A stretch of 47,022 bases of DNA from Novosphingobium sp. (GTDB lineage: Bacteria > Pseudomonadota > Alphaproteobacteria > Sphingomonadales > Sphingomonadaceae), in contig NZ_JAIEPN010000089.1 in NCBI RefSeq assembly GCF_019748365.1, positions 1 to 47,022 of the forward strand, given 5' to 3'. The translations under genes were made by a program, and so were the position numbers. The notes under the pieces are model-generated. The model made no database searches, had not been told where the DNA came from, and worked only from the letters and a program-made list of their open reading frames with translations. This document shows positions 26,170-34,629 of the stretch, piece by piece; the first letter of the stretch is position 1, and each line of letters starts with the position of its first letter.

Positions 26170-26406
26170 ATGAGCGATACCGCCGACCGCGTGAAGAAGA
26201 TCGTTGTCGAGCACCTCGGGGTAGAGGCCGACAAGGTCACCGAAGACGCGAGCTTTATCGACGATCTCGGTGCCGACTCGCTCGATATCGTCGAGCTGGT
26301 CATGGCGTTCGAAGAAGAATTCGGTGTCGAGATCCCTGATGACGCGGCCGAGAAGATCGCCACCGTGTCGGACGCGATCAAGTACATCGACGACAACAAG
26401 GGCTGA
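26170..26406 (+). CDS. acpP: Acyl carrier protein
   Basis: The 78-residue acidic carrier of fatty acid synthesis has the phosphopantetheine attachment Ser37 in the GADSLD motif and the usual four-helix pattern ([45 protein letters not shown]). It is preceded by GAAGGGG as a strong ribosome site. A 194-bp leader separates it from aspS, probably containing its own promoter (an AT-rich GATTATACC lies at about 26133). fabF follows after a hairpin, giving the standard acpP-fabF-mltG order. Confidence 0.98.
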   Translation: MSDTADRVKKIVVEHLGVEADKVTEDASFIDDLGADSLDIVELVMAFEEEFGVEIPDDAAEKIATVSDAIKYIDDNKG

Positions 26407-26482
26407 TCCTTTCGGATTGCCAAACCGTCCGCACTTTCTCGTCCTGTGCCCATCGCGGCGCATGACGGGAACGTCGGTCGTC

Positions 26483-26504
26483 CCCCGGCCTTGATCAGCC
26501 GGGG
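26483..26504 (+). terminator. Stem-loop between acpP and fabF, possible attenuator
   Basis: CCCCGGC (26483-26489) and GCCGGGG (26498-26504) form a perfect 7-bp stem with an 8-base loop in the 187-bp gap. There is no T-run. It may partially terminate or stabilise the abundant acpP message relative to fabF; this is inference. Confidence 0.45.
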
Positions 26505-26593
26505 CTTCGACAGGCTCGGTCCCGCGAGGGGTCTGGGCCTGTTGTGCTTCATGGTTCGTTCGCCGGTTGCGGGCGGACGTTTCGGAGACTGAA

Positions 26594-27850
26594 ATGCGCC
26601 GTGTCGTCATCACAGGACTTGGCCTCGTGACCCCGCTGGGGGCCGATGTCGAAACCACGTGGGCCAATCTCATTGCCGGCAAATCGGGTGCGGGGCGGAT
26701 CACGCGCTTCGATACCGCAGGCCAGAAGTGCCTGATCGCCTGCGAAGTGAAGCCGGCTGACCACCCCTATGGCTTCGACCCCAACAAGCGTGTCGATTTC
26801 AAGGTCCAGCGGCAGGTCGATCCCTTCATCGTCTACGGCATCGATGCTGCGGGCCAGGCGCTCGAAGACGCCGGCCTGACGGACATGGACGATGCCCTCA
26901 AGATGCGCACCGGCTGCTCGATCGGTTCGGGTATCGGCGGCCTGCCGGGCATTGAAAGCGAATCGATCGTCCTGCACGAGAAGGGCCCGGGCCGTGTGAG
27001 CCCGCACTTCGTGCATGGCCGTCTGATCAACCTCATCTCGGGTCAGGTCTCGATCAAGTACGGTCTGATGGGCCCCAACCACGCCGTCGTCACCGCCTGC
27101 TCCACCGGCGCACACTCGATCGGCGATGCCGCGCGCATGATCCGCGACGATGACGCTGACATCATGCTGGCTGGCGGTTCGGAAAGCACGATCAACCCGC
27201 TGGGCGTCGCCGGCTTTGCCCAGGCGCGCGCGCTCAACTGCAGCTACAATGATCGCCCCGAACAGGCGAGCCGTCCTTACGACAAGGACCGTGATGGCTT
27301 CGTGATGGGCGAAGGCGCGGGCGTCGTCGTGCTCGAGGAATACGAGCATGCCAAGGCGCGCGGCGCGAAGATCTATGCCGAAGTCGTCGGCTACGGCCTC
27401 TCGGGTGATGCCTACCACGTCACCGCGCCGCACCCCGAAGGCAAGGGCGCCGAACTTGCAATGCGCATGGCGCTGCGCAAGGCAGGGATGGGCCCGGGCG
27501 ACATTGATTACATCAATGCGCACGGCACCTCGACCATGGCCGACACCATCGAACTTGCCGCGATCAAGCGCGTGCTGGGGCCCGATCTCGCGGGTGCTTC
27601 GATGAGCAGCACCAAGTCGGCCATCGGCCACCTGCTCGGCGGTGCCGGCGCGGTGGAAGCGATCTTCTGCGTGCTGGCGATCCGCGATCAGATCGTGCCG
27701 CCCACGCTCAATCTGGATAATCCGGACGAGGGCTGCGAAGGCGTCGATCTGGTGCCCAAGGTCGCGAAGAAGCGCGTGGTGCGCGCGGTGCTGAACAACT
27801 CGTTCGGCTTCGGCGGCACCAATGCCAGCGTCATCATGAAGGCGATTTGA
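26594..27850 (+). CDS. fabF: 3-oxoacyl-[acyl-carrier-protein] synthase II
   Basis: Beta-ketoacyl-ACP synthase II elongates acyl-ACP by decarboxylative condensation with malonyl-ACP. The catalytic triad is intact: Cys169 (VVTACSTGAHSIGDAA), His310 (INAHGTST) and His346 (SAIGHLLGG). The C-terminal NSFGFGGTNAS loop is also present. Start ATG 26594 has GGAG six bases upstream; the extended frame upstream is not homologous. Length is 418 residues. It is followed by mltG, whose start lies 26 bp past the fabF stop. Confidence 0.97.
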   Translation: MRRVVITGLGLVTPLGADVETTWANLIAGKSGAGRITRFDTAGQKCLIACEVKPADHPYGFDPNKRVDFKVQRQVDPFIVYGIDAAGQALEDAGLTDMDDALKMRTGCSIGSGIGGLPGIESESIVLHEKGPGRVSPHFVHGRLINLISGQVSIKYGLMGPNHAVVTACSTGAHSIGDAARMIRDDDADIMLAGGSESTINPLGVAGFAQARALNCSYNDRPEQASRPYDKDRDGFVMGEGAGVVVLEEYEHAKARGAKIYAEVVGYGLSGDAYHVTAPHPEGKGAELAMRMALRKAGMGPGDIDYINAHGTSTMADTIELAAIKRVLGPDLAGASMSSTKSAIGHLLGGAGAVEAIFCVLAIRDQIVPPTLNLDNPDEGCEGVDLVPKVAKKRVVRAVLNNSFGFGGTNASVIMKAI

Positions 27851-27876
27851 GCCGGCGCGGCAGGAGGCGGCGTTCC

Positions 27877-28857
27877 ATGCAGAAGGCAGGCCGGCTCAGA
27901 ATCATCGCGCTGGCTGTGCTGCTGGTGGTGGGCGCTTATGGCGTCCACTTCCTCTACGGCTGGTACGGCAGCGGTCCGCTGGTCAAGGACGCAACGTTCT
28001 CGGTGCCCGAGGGTGCGACGCTCGCCAGCGTTGCCCAGCGGCTTGAAGCGGAAGGCGTGGTCGCCTCCGCTGATACCTTCCGCATCCGCGCACGCCTGCT
28101 GGGCGGCAGCGAGCCGCTCAAGGCCGGCGAGTATGCGATCCCCGCGCATGCCAGCGGCTCGGCCGTTCTGGCGATCCTGCAGGGCGAGGGCGGCGAAGTA
28201 CGCCGCATGGTCACTGTTCCCGAAGGTATGCCCTCAATCATGGTGGAGGAGCGGCTCGCCAAGGTCACTCTGCTGACCGGCCCTGTGCCCACGCTCGCGG
28301 AAGGTTCGGTCCTGCCGGACACCTATGCATTCCAGCGCGGGGAGAGCCGCACGGCAGTGGCCACCCGGATGCAGCAGGCCATGGCCCGCACGCTGGCCAA
28401 GCTCTGGACAGACCGCGGACCCGATACCGTCGCGCGCAGCCCCGAAGAAGCCGTGATTCTTGCCTCGATCGTCGAGAAGGAGACCGGCAAGCCTTCGGAA
28501 CGACGCATGGTTGCAGGGCTCTATTCCAACCGCTTGCGGCAGGGGATGATGTTGCAGGCCGATCCCACGATCATCTATCCGATCACCCGCGGCAAGCCGC
28601 TCGGCCGGCGCATCCGCCAGTCCGAGATCCAGGCGGTCAATTCCTACAACACCTACACGATGGTCGGCCTGCCCAAGGCCCCGATCACCAATCCGGGCAA
28701 GGCCGCGATCGAAGCGGTGCTGCATCCGGCCAAGACCGATGCGCTGTTCATGGTCGCTGACGGCAAGGGCGGGCACGTCTTTGCTGCCACCCTGCAGGAG
28801 CACAACGCCAACGTCGCCCGCTGGTTTGCGCTCCGCCGCGCCCGCGGGGAGCTCTAG
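27877..28857 (+). CDS. mltG: Endolytic peptidoglycan transglycosylase (YceG/MltG)
   Basis: MltG cuts nascent glycan strands and so sets their length at the inner membrane. The 326-residue protein has an N-terminal membrane anchor (residues 8-26, RIIALAVLLVVGAYGVHF), a LysM-like segment (FSVPEGATLASVAQRLEAEG) and the YceG catalytic domain with VILASIVEKETGKPSERR, which holds the catalytic glutamate, and the conserved LQADPTIIYPITRG and NSYNTYTMVGLPKAPITNPG blocks. ATG 27877 is set by AGGAGG nine bases upstream; a TTG overlapping the fabF stop is less likely. Confidence 0.95.
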   Translation: MQKAGRLRIIALAVLLVVGAYGVHFLYGWYGSGPLVKDATFSVPEGATLASVAQRLEAEGVVASADTFRIRARLLGGSEPLKAGEYAIPAHASGSAVLAILQGEGGEVRRMVTVPEGMPSIMVEERLAKVTLLTGPVPTLAEGSVLPDTYAFQRGESRTAVATRMQQAMARTLAKLWTDRGPDTVARSPEEAVILASIVEKETGKPSERRMVAGLYSNRLRQGMMLQADPTIIYPITRGKPLGRRIRQSEIQAVNSYNTYTMVGLPKAPITNPGKAAIEAVLHPAKTDALFMVADGKGGHVFAATLQEHNANVARWFALRRARGEL

Positions 28858-28863
28858 ACCGCC

Positions 28864-29382
28864 GTGCGTGCGCCGCTGGTGGTGACCGCCGAGCTGCCGC
28901 CCGCACTCCAGAGCCGCGCCGAAGCGCTGCGCCGCGCGCATTATCCCTCAGACCGCAACCTGGTGCCGGCGCACGTGACCCTGCTGCGCGCGCTGCCGCC
29001 GTTCGTGGAAGAGGAGGCGCGGGCGCTGCTGGCCTCGCTTGCCGCCGAACTGCCACCGCCGCCCGCGCAGCTCACAGGGCTTATGGACCTCGGCAGCGGC
29101 ACCGCGCTCGCCATCGAAAGCAGCGCTCTGCTGGATGTCCGCGCCATGATCGCCGAGCATTTCCACGGCATGCTAACGCTGCAGGACGAGGGCGTGCCGC
29201 GCCTCCACGCCACCGTGCAGAACAAGGTGCTGCGGGCAGATGCCAAGGCGTTGCAAGCCGTGCTTGCCCCCACCGTGCAGCCAGAGCGCTTTGCCTTCAC
29301 GGCCCTTGCGCTGCACCGCTACCTTGGCGGTCCGTGGGAGTCCGTCGGTCGCTGGCCATTCCGCGGGCGCATCCGGCACTAG
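28864..29382 (+). CDS. 2'-5' RNA ligase / 2H phosphoesterase superfamily protein
   Basis: The 172-residue protein has two HxT motifs that define the 2H phosphoesterases: His37-Val-Thr39 (PAHVTLLRALPP) and His116-Ala-Thr118 (PRLHATVQNK), about 80 residues apart. Relatives hydrolyse or ligate 2',3'-cyclic or 2'-5' nucleotide linkages (ThpR/LigT). The GTG start lies 6 bp after the mltG stop, so it probably belongs to the same transcript. The substrate is unknown. Confidence 0.85.
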   Translation: MRAPLVVTAELPPALQSRAEALRRAHYPSDRNLVPAHVTLLRALPPFVEEEARALLASLAAELPPPPAQLTGLMDLGSGTALAIESSALLDVRAMIAEHFHGMLTLQDEGVPRLHATVQNKVLRADAKALQAVLAPTVQPERFAFTALALHRYLGGPWESVGRWPFRGRIRH

Positions 29383-29410
29383 GCCATGCGCCGCAAGGCT
29401 GATTCCCCTG

Positions 29411-29439
29411 TTGACCCCGCAGGCAGCCTTGCCTAATAG
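29411..29439 (+). promoter_or_regulatory. Promoter for tRNA-Met
   Basis: TTGACC at 29411-29416 and TAATAG at 29434-29439 are separated by 17 bases, a near-consensus sigma-70 arrangement ending about 52 bases before the tRNA. Confidence 0.6.
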
Positions 29440-29491
29440 GCCCGCCTGCCCTGCCGCCGGATACATCCGCCGCCGGGCCAGAACCCTTCGG

Positions 29492-29568
29492 GGCGGAGTA
29501 GCTCAGCCGGTTAGAGCAGCGGAATCATAATCCGCGTGTCGGGGGTTCGAGTCCCTCCTCCGCTACCA
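29492..29568 (+). tRNA. tRNA-Met (elongator, anticodon CAT)
   Basis: The 77-base cloverleaf includes the encoded CCA. GGCGGAG pairs with CTCCGCT in the acceptor arm, the anticodon stem GCGGA/TCCGC encloses ATCATAA with CAT, and the T-arm holds GGTTCGAGTCC. The first base pair is not the C:A mismatch of initiator tRNA, so it is the elongator; a tRNA-Ile2 identity cannot be fully excluded from anticodon alone. Integrase remnants begin about 115 bp downstream, so the tRNA probably served as an integration site. Confidence 0.93.
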
Positions 29569-29682
29569 ATCCTGTTTCCGGAGACCTCCACGAAGGTCCG
29601 GATTTTTCCAAAAATCGGCAGAAAAGCAGAGGGTTGCGGGTGATTCGCGTCCGCATGCGCCCTGTGCCTTCCACGTGCAGCC

Positions 29683-30225
29683 AGATTTGGTTTCCCGGCC
29701 ATCGGCAGCATGTCCATTCACGAAATCACCGCGCCCGGCGTGCTCGCCTTGATCCGGGAGATCGAAAAACGCGGTGCGCTCGACATCAGCCGCCGTGCCA
29801 AGCAGGGTGTCGGTCAGGCTTTCCAGTTCGCTATCGCATGTGGTCTGGCTGCCAATAATCCGACGACGCACCTTCGCGGGGCCTTGAAGCTCCGGCCCCG
29901 CGTTCAGCACATGAGCCGCCTGCCGCTGAGTGAACTCCCGGCATTTCTCGAAAAGCTGCGAGGCTATCAGGAGCGGGCGAGCGGCGCTCGGCGATCACGC
30001 GTGATGCGGTCATGTTTGCTTTGCTGACTTGGGTGAGAGCCAAGGAACTCCGTTTCGCTGCCAAGTCTGAGTTTGAGGGGCTGAATACGACCGAACCCAT
30101 ATGGCGCATTCCAGCGAACAGGATGAAGATGGGGCGCGAGCACCTTGTGCCGCTTTCTGTTCAAGCCGCTGCTATTGCCAAAAAGATGATCGCCTCAGCG
30201 GCTGGCGACTACCTCTTCCCGGGCA
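29683..30225 (+). pseudogene. P4-type tyrosine integrase remnant (truncated at both ends, frameshifted)
   Basis: The region encodes the middle of a P4-like prophage integrase. GFPAIGSMSIHEITAPGVLA and IEKRGALDISRRAKQGVGQA, then HMSRLPLSELPAFLEKLRGY, are in one frame. The reading then shifts near 29985 into another frame that continues ITRDAVMFALLTWVRAKELR and WRIPANRMKMGREHLVPLS and stops matching after GDYLFPG near 30222. The N-terminal roughly 170 residues and the catalytic His-Arg-Tyr end are missing. At 30226 the sequence switches to a different integrase. It is therefore a dead relic downstream of tRNA-Met. Confidence 0.8.
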
Positions 30226-30987
30226 CTCAAGGGCGTCTTCATCGATGTGCTGAACGAAGAGCATGTGACCAAGTCGTTCGCGGACCTCAACAACCGTACC
30301 GGTCCCGGCGCGGCGAACCGCACGCTCGAGATTCTCAAGAACATGCTGGGCAAGGCCGAGGTCTGGGGGTACCGGCTTGAGAACACCAACCCGTGCCGCT
30401 CGGTCAGGCCGAACAAGCGCAGACAGTGCGAACGGTTCCTATCCGCCGAGGAACTGGCCCGGTTTGGTGAGGTGCTGCCCGATTTGCGCGCCAGCGACAA
30501 TTTGACCATCCGCTCTGGATGCGCGGTCATCACGTTGCTGTTGCAGACTGGCTGCCACTACCGCGAAATCCTTACCCTCCAATGGCGGGACGTGAAGCGC
30601 AACCGTTTGCTCCTGCGCGACAGCAAGACCGGTCCTCGCACGGTTTGGCTCGGTTCGGCTGCACAGGAGGTCATCGACAATCTGCAGCGCCATCCGAAGA
30701 TTTCCGGGCTGTTTTGGAACTACCAGTATCGCAGGCCGATCAGCTCCATCCAGCATCTCTGGCCGACGATCCTTCAACGGGCTGATCTCGGCAAGCTGCG
30801 CATCCACGACCTGCGTCATACCTTCGCCAGCCATGCCGCCATGAGCAAGGAAACTCTGCCCATGATCGGACGGCTGCTCGGCCATGCAAACCATCAATCG
30901 ACTGCCCTTTATGCCCACCTCGATGACGAGCATGTGCTTGATGCCACGCAGCAGATCTGGAATGCGGTTCAACACCTTCTGGCGTGA
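30226..30987 (+). pseudogene. Second tyrosine recombinase, N-terminally truncated with catalytic Arg replaced by His
   Basis: An open frame (GTG at 30247 gives 246 residues, homologous-looking sequence from about 30226) contains part of a core-binding domain and a catalytic domain: box with LLLQTGCHYREILTLQW, the Lys strand DSKTGPRTVWL, HDLRHTFASHAAM, RLLGHANHQST and the nucleophile YAHL. In this family the first box normally reads TGxR; here that Arg is His (codon CAC, 30556-30558), a one-base change from CGC. Together with the lost N-terminus this suggests an inactive enzyme, although the frame itself is intact. It is fused directly to the P4 remnant upstream. Confidence 0.78.
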
Positions 30988-31037
30988 CTGTCTTGGCTCC
31001 ACTGATTGTCGAGGTGTGCCCATCTCGGTGAATCACA

Positions 31038-32312
31038 TTACGCCGCCGGGCCTTCGCCAGACCGTCCCTGCCACCGCGGCGATTTCGCGAAGTCTTCGGT
31101 CCGGAAAGGTATCTCGTTGAAGATGTAGCGGTAATAGAAATGCCGCAGCGCTGCGTGGAAGGCGCGGATGCGATCCTGATAGGCAAGCTGTGCGCCAAGA
31201 TCGGTGCGCGCCAGGCGGTGGATCGCGACCTGCACGCCGACTGACGGCAGGACGACACCGATCCGACGCGTCCAGGCATCTCTCGCTTCGAGCCCGCTGC
31301 GATAGGCCTTGACCTTGTTGGCCACCGACCGGTCGCCAAGGTAGTGGAAAGCGAAGTACCATTTCCAGTGGAAGCCGCCCTTGAACGCGGCCTTGTCTTT
31401 CCATTCGGGATAGTCGCGCAGGAAGGCCTGCATGGTGGCATCCTTGGGCTTGTCCCAGCCGCCATGGACGGCTTCACGCTGGGCGAGCGTCAGCTCGACG
31501 CCCTGCTGCACCGGTATGGCGTGATTGATCGCCAGCAGGGCAAGGCCGGGGAGGACCGGCGTGATCGCCAGCCAGACCACGGCGAGCGAGGCGGCATTGG
31601 CCAGTGATCCCAGTTTCATCCGCCCCACAACAAGGCACAGCGCGATCCAGAACAGGAAATAGGCTGCGGCAATGCCAGCAATGAGCGCGGTTGCGGCAGC
31701 GCCGGTACCGGAAAGCGCCGCGCCGACTATGAACGGCAGCACGAGCGCCAGCAGCAGCAGGCCAGCTCGCAGCACGATCCGCCGGAACCACAGTCCGCGG
31801 GGTGACTGGGCCATCACGTCGAGCAGCACGGCGCGCCCGGCCTCGCGTTCGCCGGAGAACAGATCGTGGAGCAGCGCGATCAGCAGCAGCGGGGCGAGAT
31901 AAGTGAGGACGAAGGCCCAGTCGAACCGCCCCGGCAGCGCCAGCTCGGCGTTGTAATTCTCGCTCTCGTTGATCTGGCCCTCGATCGGCAAGGCGCGCAC
32001 GCGCAGCACGAACGGGGCAACATCGCGCATGCCAAGCGCGGCGAAGGCGAGCGAAGATGGCGCATCCCACGTGGCGTGGAAGGTGTAGTAGGCCGCGTTC
32101 CCGGCATCGCCTTCCTTGCCCGCCCATGCCGCAATCGCCGCCTCGTCGCTGGCCTGACGCGGCTGAATCCGCGCGATGACCTCATGTTGCCGCGCCACTT
32201 CGGCAAGCCCTGCCCAGACGCTCGCGCCGGAAAGCACTGCCATCAGCAGCAACGCCGGCAGCGCGATGCGCTGGCGCAGGAACAGCCGCAGTTCATGGGG
32301 CCAGAGTCGCAT
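31038..32312 (-). CDS. ABC-2 type transporter permease, DUF3526-like (second subunit)
   Basis: The 424-residue inner-membrane protein has a first helix at residues 16-33 (LPALLLMAVLSGASVWAG), a large periplasmic loop (about 35-150), a cluster of five helices (about 155-290) and a C-terminal soluble stretch. The cytoplasmic coupling segment FSGEREAGRAVLLDVMAQSP is typical of ABC-2 permeases of the DUF3526 group. ATG 32312 shares one base with the stop of the preceding permease gene (TGATG), so the long upstream frame is rejected. It is last in a three-gene ABC operon. Transport direction and substrate are not known. Confidence 0.85.
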   Translation of the reverse strand: MRLWPHELRLFLRQRIALPALLLMAVLSGASVWAGLAEVARQHEVIARIQPRQASDEAAIAAWAGKEGDAGNAAYYTFHATWDAPSSLAFAALGMRDVAPFVLRVRALPIEGQINESENYNAELALPGRFDWAFVLTYLAPLLLIALLHDLFSGEREAGRAVLLDVMAQSPRGLWFRRIVLRAGLLLLALVLPFIVGAALSGTGAAATALIAGIAAAYFLFWIALCLVVGRMKLGSLANAASLAVVWLAITPVLPGLALLAINHAIPVQQGVELTLAQREAVHGGWDKPKDATMQAFLRDYPEWKDKAAFKGGFHWKWYFAFHYLGDRSVANKVKAYRSGLEARDAWTRRIGVVLPSVGVQVAIHRLARTDLGAQLAYQDRIRAFHAALRHFYYRYIFNEIPFRTEDFAKSPRWQGRSGEGPAA

Positions 32313-33757
32313 CACAGCGCTTCCCCCACCCGGCGCGCGGCAAGGCGCAGCATCAAGACTCCGGCCAGAAACCAAAGCAACAGCATCGCCATGCCCGGAA
32401 TCGCGGCCTGCACGCGTTCGCCCAGCGTGGCCGACCGGTAAGCGAAATCGGGAACTTCGTGCCAGTGCTTCGGATCGATCCGCACGCGGCGGGCTGCTTC
32501 GGGATCGCTGTTGCGGTTGCCATCGTCGGCATAGGTCACGGCTTCGGCCTGAAGCCGGTTCAGGGCCTGCACGATCGCGTAGCGATAGGCTTCGGCCTGC
32601 TCAAGGAAGCGTTTGTGGCCGTCAAGGTCGGTGCCGGACAGCGCCATCGACGCGCTGCGCAAGGCAATCGCCGGGCTCAGCAGGCCAAAGCCTGTTGCCA
32701 TGCTGCTCTGCTGTTTCTGGCTGGCGAACTGGGCGTTGCTGTAGCGGTCAAACAGCTGCGAGGTGATCTTCTCGCCCTCCATCGCCACCAGGCCGCGATA
32801 GTTGACCGGAAGATCTTCCACCCGGCTGACACCGTAGCGCTTGAGCGTTGCTGCCTTGAACGCGGCGAAATGGGGGTCGTCTGGATTGTGACTATCACCG
32901 ATGCGGCGCAAGTCTTCATGAATGGCAATATCGGTTTCGAGGCGCGTCGGCAGCGGCGTGGCGGCAAGCGCGATGTCGGGCGCGATGCGGGGCACCAGCA
33001 CCGTCGCAAGTGCCCACAGACCAAGCAGCGACAGCAAGGCCGACCGGGCATCGCGCGCCATGGCCGAGACAGCCACGACCGCAAGCACCCAGAACAGCAG
33101 GTAAAGGCTATAGCAAGCCGCCAGCAGCACTGCGCCTGGCAGCGGCGCCGCTTCGCCTGCAACCAGCCAGCCCAGCGACAGCAGTGCTGGCAGCAGAATC
33201 ACCGCAGCAATGCCGCCCAGCGCCAGCGTCTTGCCGGCAATCAGCCTGGGCGCAGAGAGCCCCTGCGCCTTGAGAAAGCGCAGAGTGCCGCTTTCCCGTT
33301 CGCGCGCAATCGCGCCGAAGCCGACGAAGACCAGCACCAGCGGCCCCAGCACCTGCAGCACGAAAGCCGGGGTCAACTGCCCGAAGCGCGCCAGCAGCGA
33401 CGATTGCCGCACATCCCCGAAGTTGGCGCTGTTCTGGCGGTGCCCTTCGAGGAAGATCGTGTTTCCGGTAAAGCCATCGACACCCGGATCGAACGCGGCC
33501 AGCGCGGGCAGAGGGCGGAACACGAAGTGGCCATAGTGCACCATGCGGTGCGGATGGCGCGCAGGCTGGCCATCGAATTCGCGATCTGCTTGTGCCTGAA
33601 AGCGCGCGCGCAGTCCATCGCTCTGATCGCGATGCGCGATCGAGGTCAGGGCTGCGAGCGCCGACAGCGCAATGACCATGACGAGGGCGAGGCGCGCCAC
33701 ATGGCTGCGCCACATCAGCCGCCATTCCTGCGCGGCAACCAGCCGGACCGGGTTCAT
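32312..33757 (-). CDS. ABC-2 type transporter permease, DUF3526-like (first subunit)
   Basis: The 481-residue permease is paralogous in layout to the next gene: an N-terminal helix (HVARLALVMVIALSALAAL), a large extracytoplasmic domain (residues 45-140), the coupling motif ARERESGTLRFLKAQGLSAPRL, several helices to about 280, a second soluble region, and a final helix (AIPGMAMLLLWFLAGVLMLR). The ATG at 33757 overlaps the ATPase stop by four bases. Two DUF3526-type permeases with one ATPase form a complete heteromeric ABC-2 unit. Confidence 0.86.
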   Translation of the reverse strand: MNPVRLVAAQEWRLMWRSHVARLALVMVIALSALAALTSIAHRDQSDGLRARFQAQADREFDGQPARHPHRMVHYGHFVFRPLPALAAFDPGVDGFTGNTIFLEGHRQNSANFGDVRQSSLLARFGQLTPAFVLQVLGPLVLVFVGFGAIARERESGTLRFLKAQGLSAPRLIAGKTLALGGIAAVILLPALLSLGWLVAGEAAPLPGAVLLAACYSLYLLFWVLAVVAVSAMARDARSALLSLLGLWALATVLVPRIAPDIALAATPLPTRLETDIAIHEDLRRIGDSHNPDDPHFAAFKAATLKRYGVSRVEDLPVNYRGLVAMEGEKITSQLFDRYSNAQFASQKQQSSMATGFGLLSPAIALRSASMALSGTDLDGHKRFLEQAEAYRYAIVQALNRLQAEAVTYADDGNRNSDPEAARRVRIDPKHWHEVPDFAYRSATLGERVQAAIPGMAMLLLWFLAGVLMLRLAARRVGEAL

Positions 33758-34524
33758 GCCGCCGTTCGCTCGCCGTAGCGGTGGTGGAGGGCCAGCACGT
33801 CGATGCCGTCGCCAGGCTGTACTTCGTCGACAATCCACCCTTGTGCCAGAAAGCCGATCCGGTCGGCGCAGTCCGCGGCCCCGAGCAGATCATGCGTGAC
33901 CATCAGGATCGCCGTGCCGCGCGCCTTGAGCACGCCCAGCAGTGCGTTGAAATCCGCCGTGGCGCGGGGATCGAGCCCGCTGGTGGGCTCGTCGAGCAGC
34001 AGCACGGGCACATTGCGCAGAACCGCCATGGCAATCGCCACCTTCTGCCGCATGCCCTTGGAAAATCCCGAGACCCGCCGGGCGCGGGCTTCATGCTGAA
34101 GCCCGGCGGCGTCCAGTGCGGCGTCCATCTCCGCCGGTCCAGGTTCGCGTCCGCCCAGCGCCAGAAAGTAGGCCATGTTCTCGTAGGCGGACAGTTGATC
34201 GTAGAGCGCCACATTCTCTGGCAGATAGGCGACGAGGGCGCGGGCGCTGTCCGGTTGCCGCACCGGATCGAGCCCGCAGACCTGAACGGTCCCCGCATCT
34301 GGTTCGAGAAAGCCGAGAAGGGCCGACAGCGTGGTCGACTTGCCCGCACCGTTGCCGCCGAGCAGGGCATAGACTTCCCCCGCCGCGACGGTCAGCGACA
34401 GGCCGTCGAGCACCGTCCTGCCGCCTCTGGCCAGCCGCAAGCCATCGATTGCAATGGGGAAACCAGCCTGCTGCGTGCTGCGGTTCTGGTCAGGCGAAGG
34501 GGTGGGGGCTTGGGTGGAGCTCAT
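33754..34524 (-). CDS. ABC transporter ATP-binding protein (ABC-2/NatA type)
   Basis: The 256-residue ATPase has Walker A (LLGGNGAGKSTTLSALLGFL), Q-loop region (AYLPENVALYDQLSAYENM), signature VSGFSKGMRQKVAIAMAVL (the FSKGM variant usual for ABC-2 partners), Walker B VLLLDEPTSGLDP and H-loop MVTHDL. I prefer ATG 34524 (AGGG upstream) to starts at 34542 or 34623, because the longer forms would run into the palindromic control site at 34555-34584. It is first of three genes that overlap end to end, divergent from the TonB receptor. Confidence 0.87.
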   Translation of the reverse strand: MSSTQAPTPSPDQNRSTQQAGFPIAIDGLRLARGGRTVLDGLSLTVAAGEVYALLGGNGAGKSTTLSALLGFLEPDAGTVQVCGLDPVRQPDSARALVAYLPENVALYDQLSAYENMAYFLALGGREPGPAEMDAALDAAGLQHEARARRVSGFSKGMRQKVAIAMAVLRNVPVLLLDEPTSGLDPRATADFNALLGVLKARGTAILMVTHDLLGAADCADRIGFLAQGWIVDEVQPGDGIDVLALHHRYGERTAA

Positions 34525-34554
34525 GCTGCCCTGTTGTGCCATGCCATGCGCGCT

Positions 34555-34584
34555 GTCAATGTCATGGTATACTATCACATTGAC
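34555..34584. promoter_or_regulatory. 30-bp interrupted palindrome, candidate Zur-like operator of the divergon
   Basis: GTCAATGT (34555-34562) and ACATTGAC (34577-34584) are perfect inverted arms around a core with GTATAC exactly at the centre; 26 of 30 positions obey the dyad. Read on the minus strand, 34579-34565 is TGTGATAGTATACCA, which matches the E. coli Zur core TGTTATAnTATAACA at 12 of 14 informative positions. It lies between the ABC operon start and the TonB receptor start and could control both. The palindrome is observed; the Zur link is inference. Confidence 0.6.
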
Positions 34585-34616
34585 TCTCGCTGCGATCTTC
34601 CGCAAGGCGATTCCGC

Positions 34617-34629
34617 GATACATTGTATC
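34617..34629. promoter_or_regulatory. 13-bp palindrome upstream of the TonB receptor
   Basis: GATACA-T-TGTATC is a perfect inverted repeat with a single central base, located 24 bp before the GTG start of the receptor gene. It overlaps an AT-rich TATCAT that could be a -10 element. It may be a second operator for the same metal regulator or for another repressor. Confidence 0.5.

Noticed and set aside
29569..29700. Direct repeat of the tRNA-Met 3' end as an attachment site
   Set aside because: I found no second copy of the tRNA end downstream in the window, so no att pair can be proposed.
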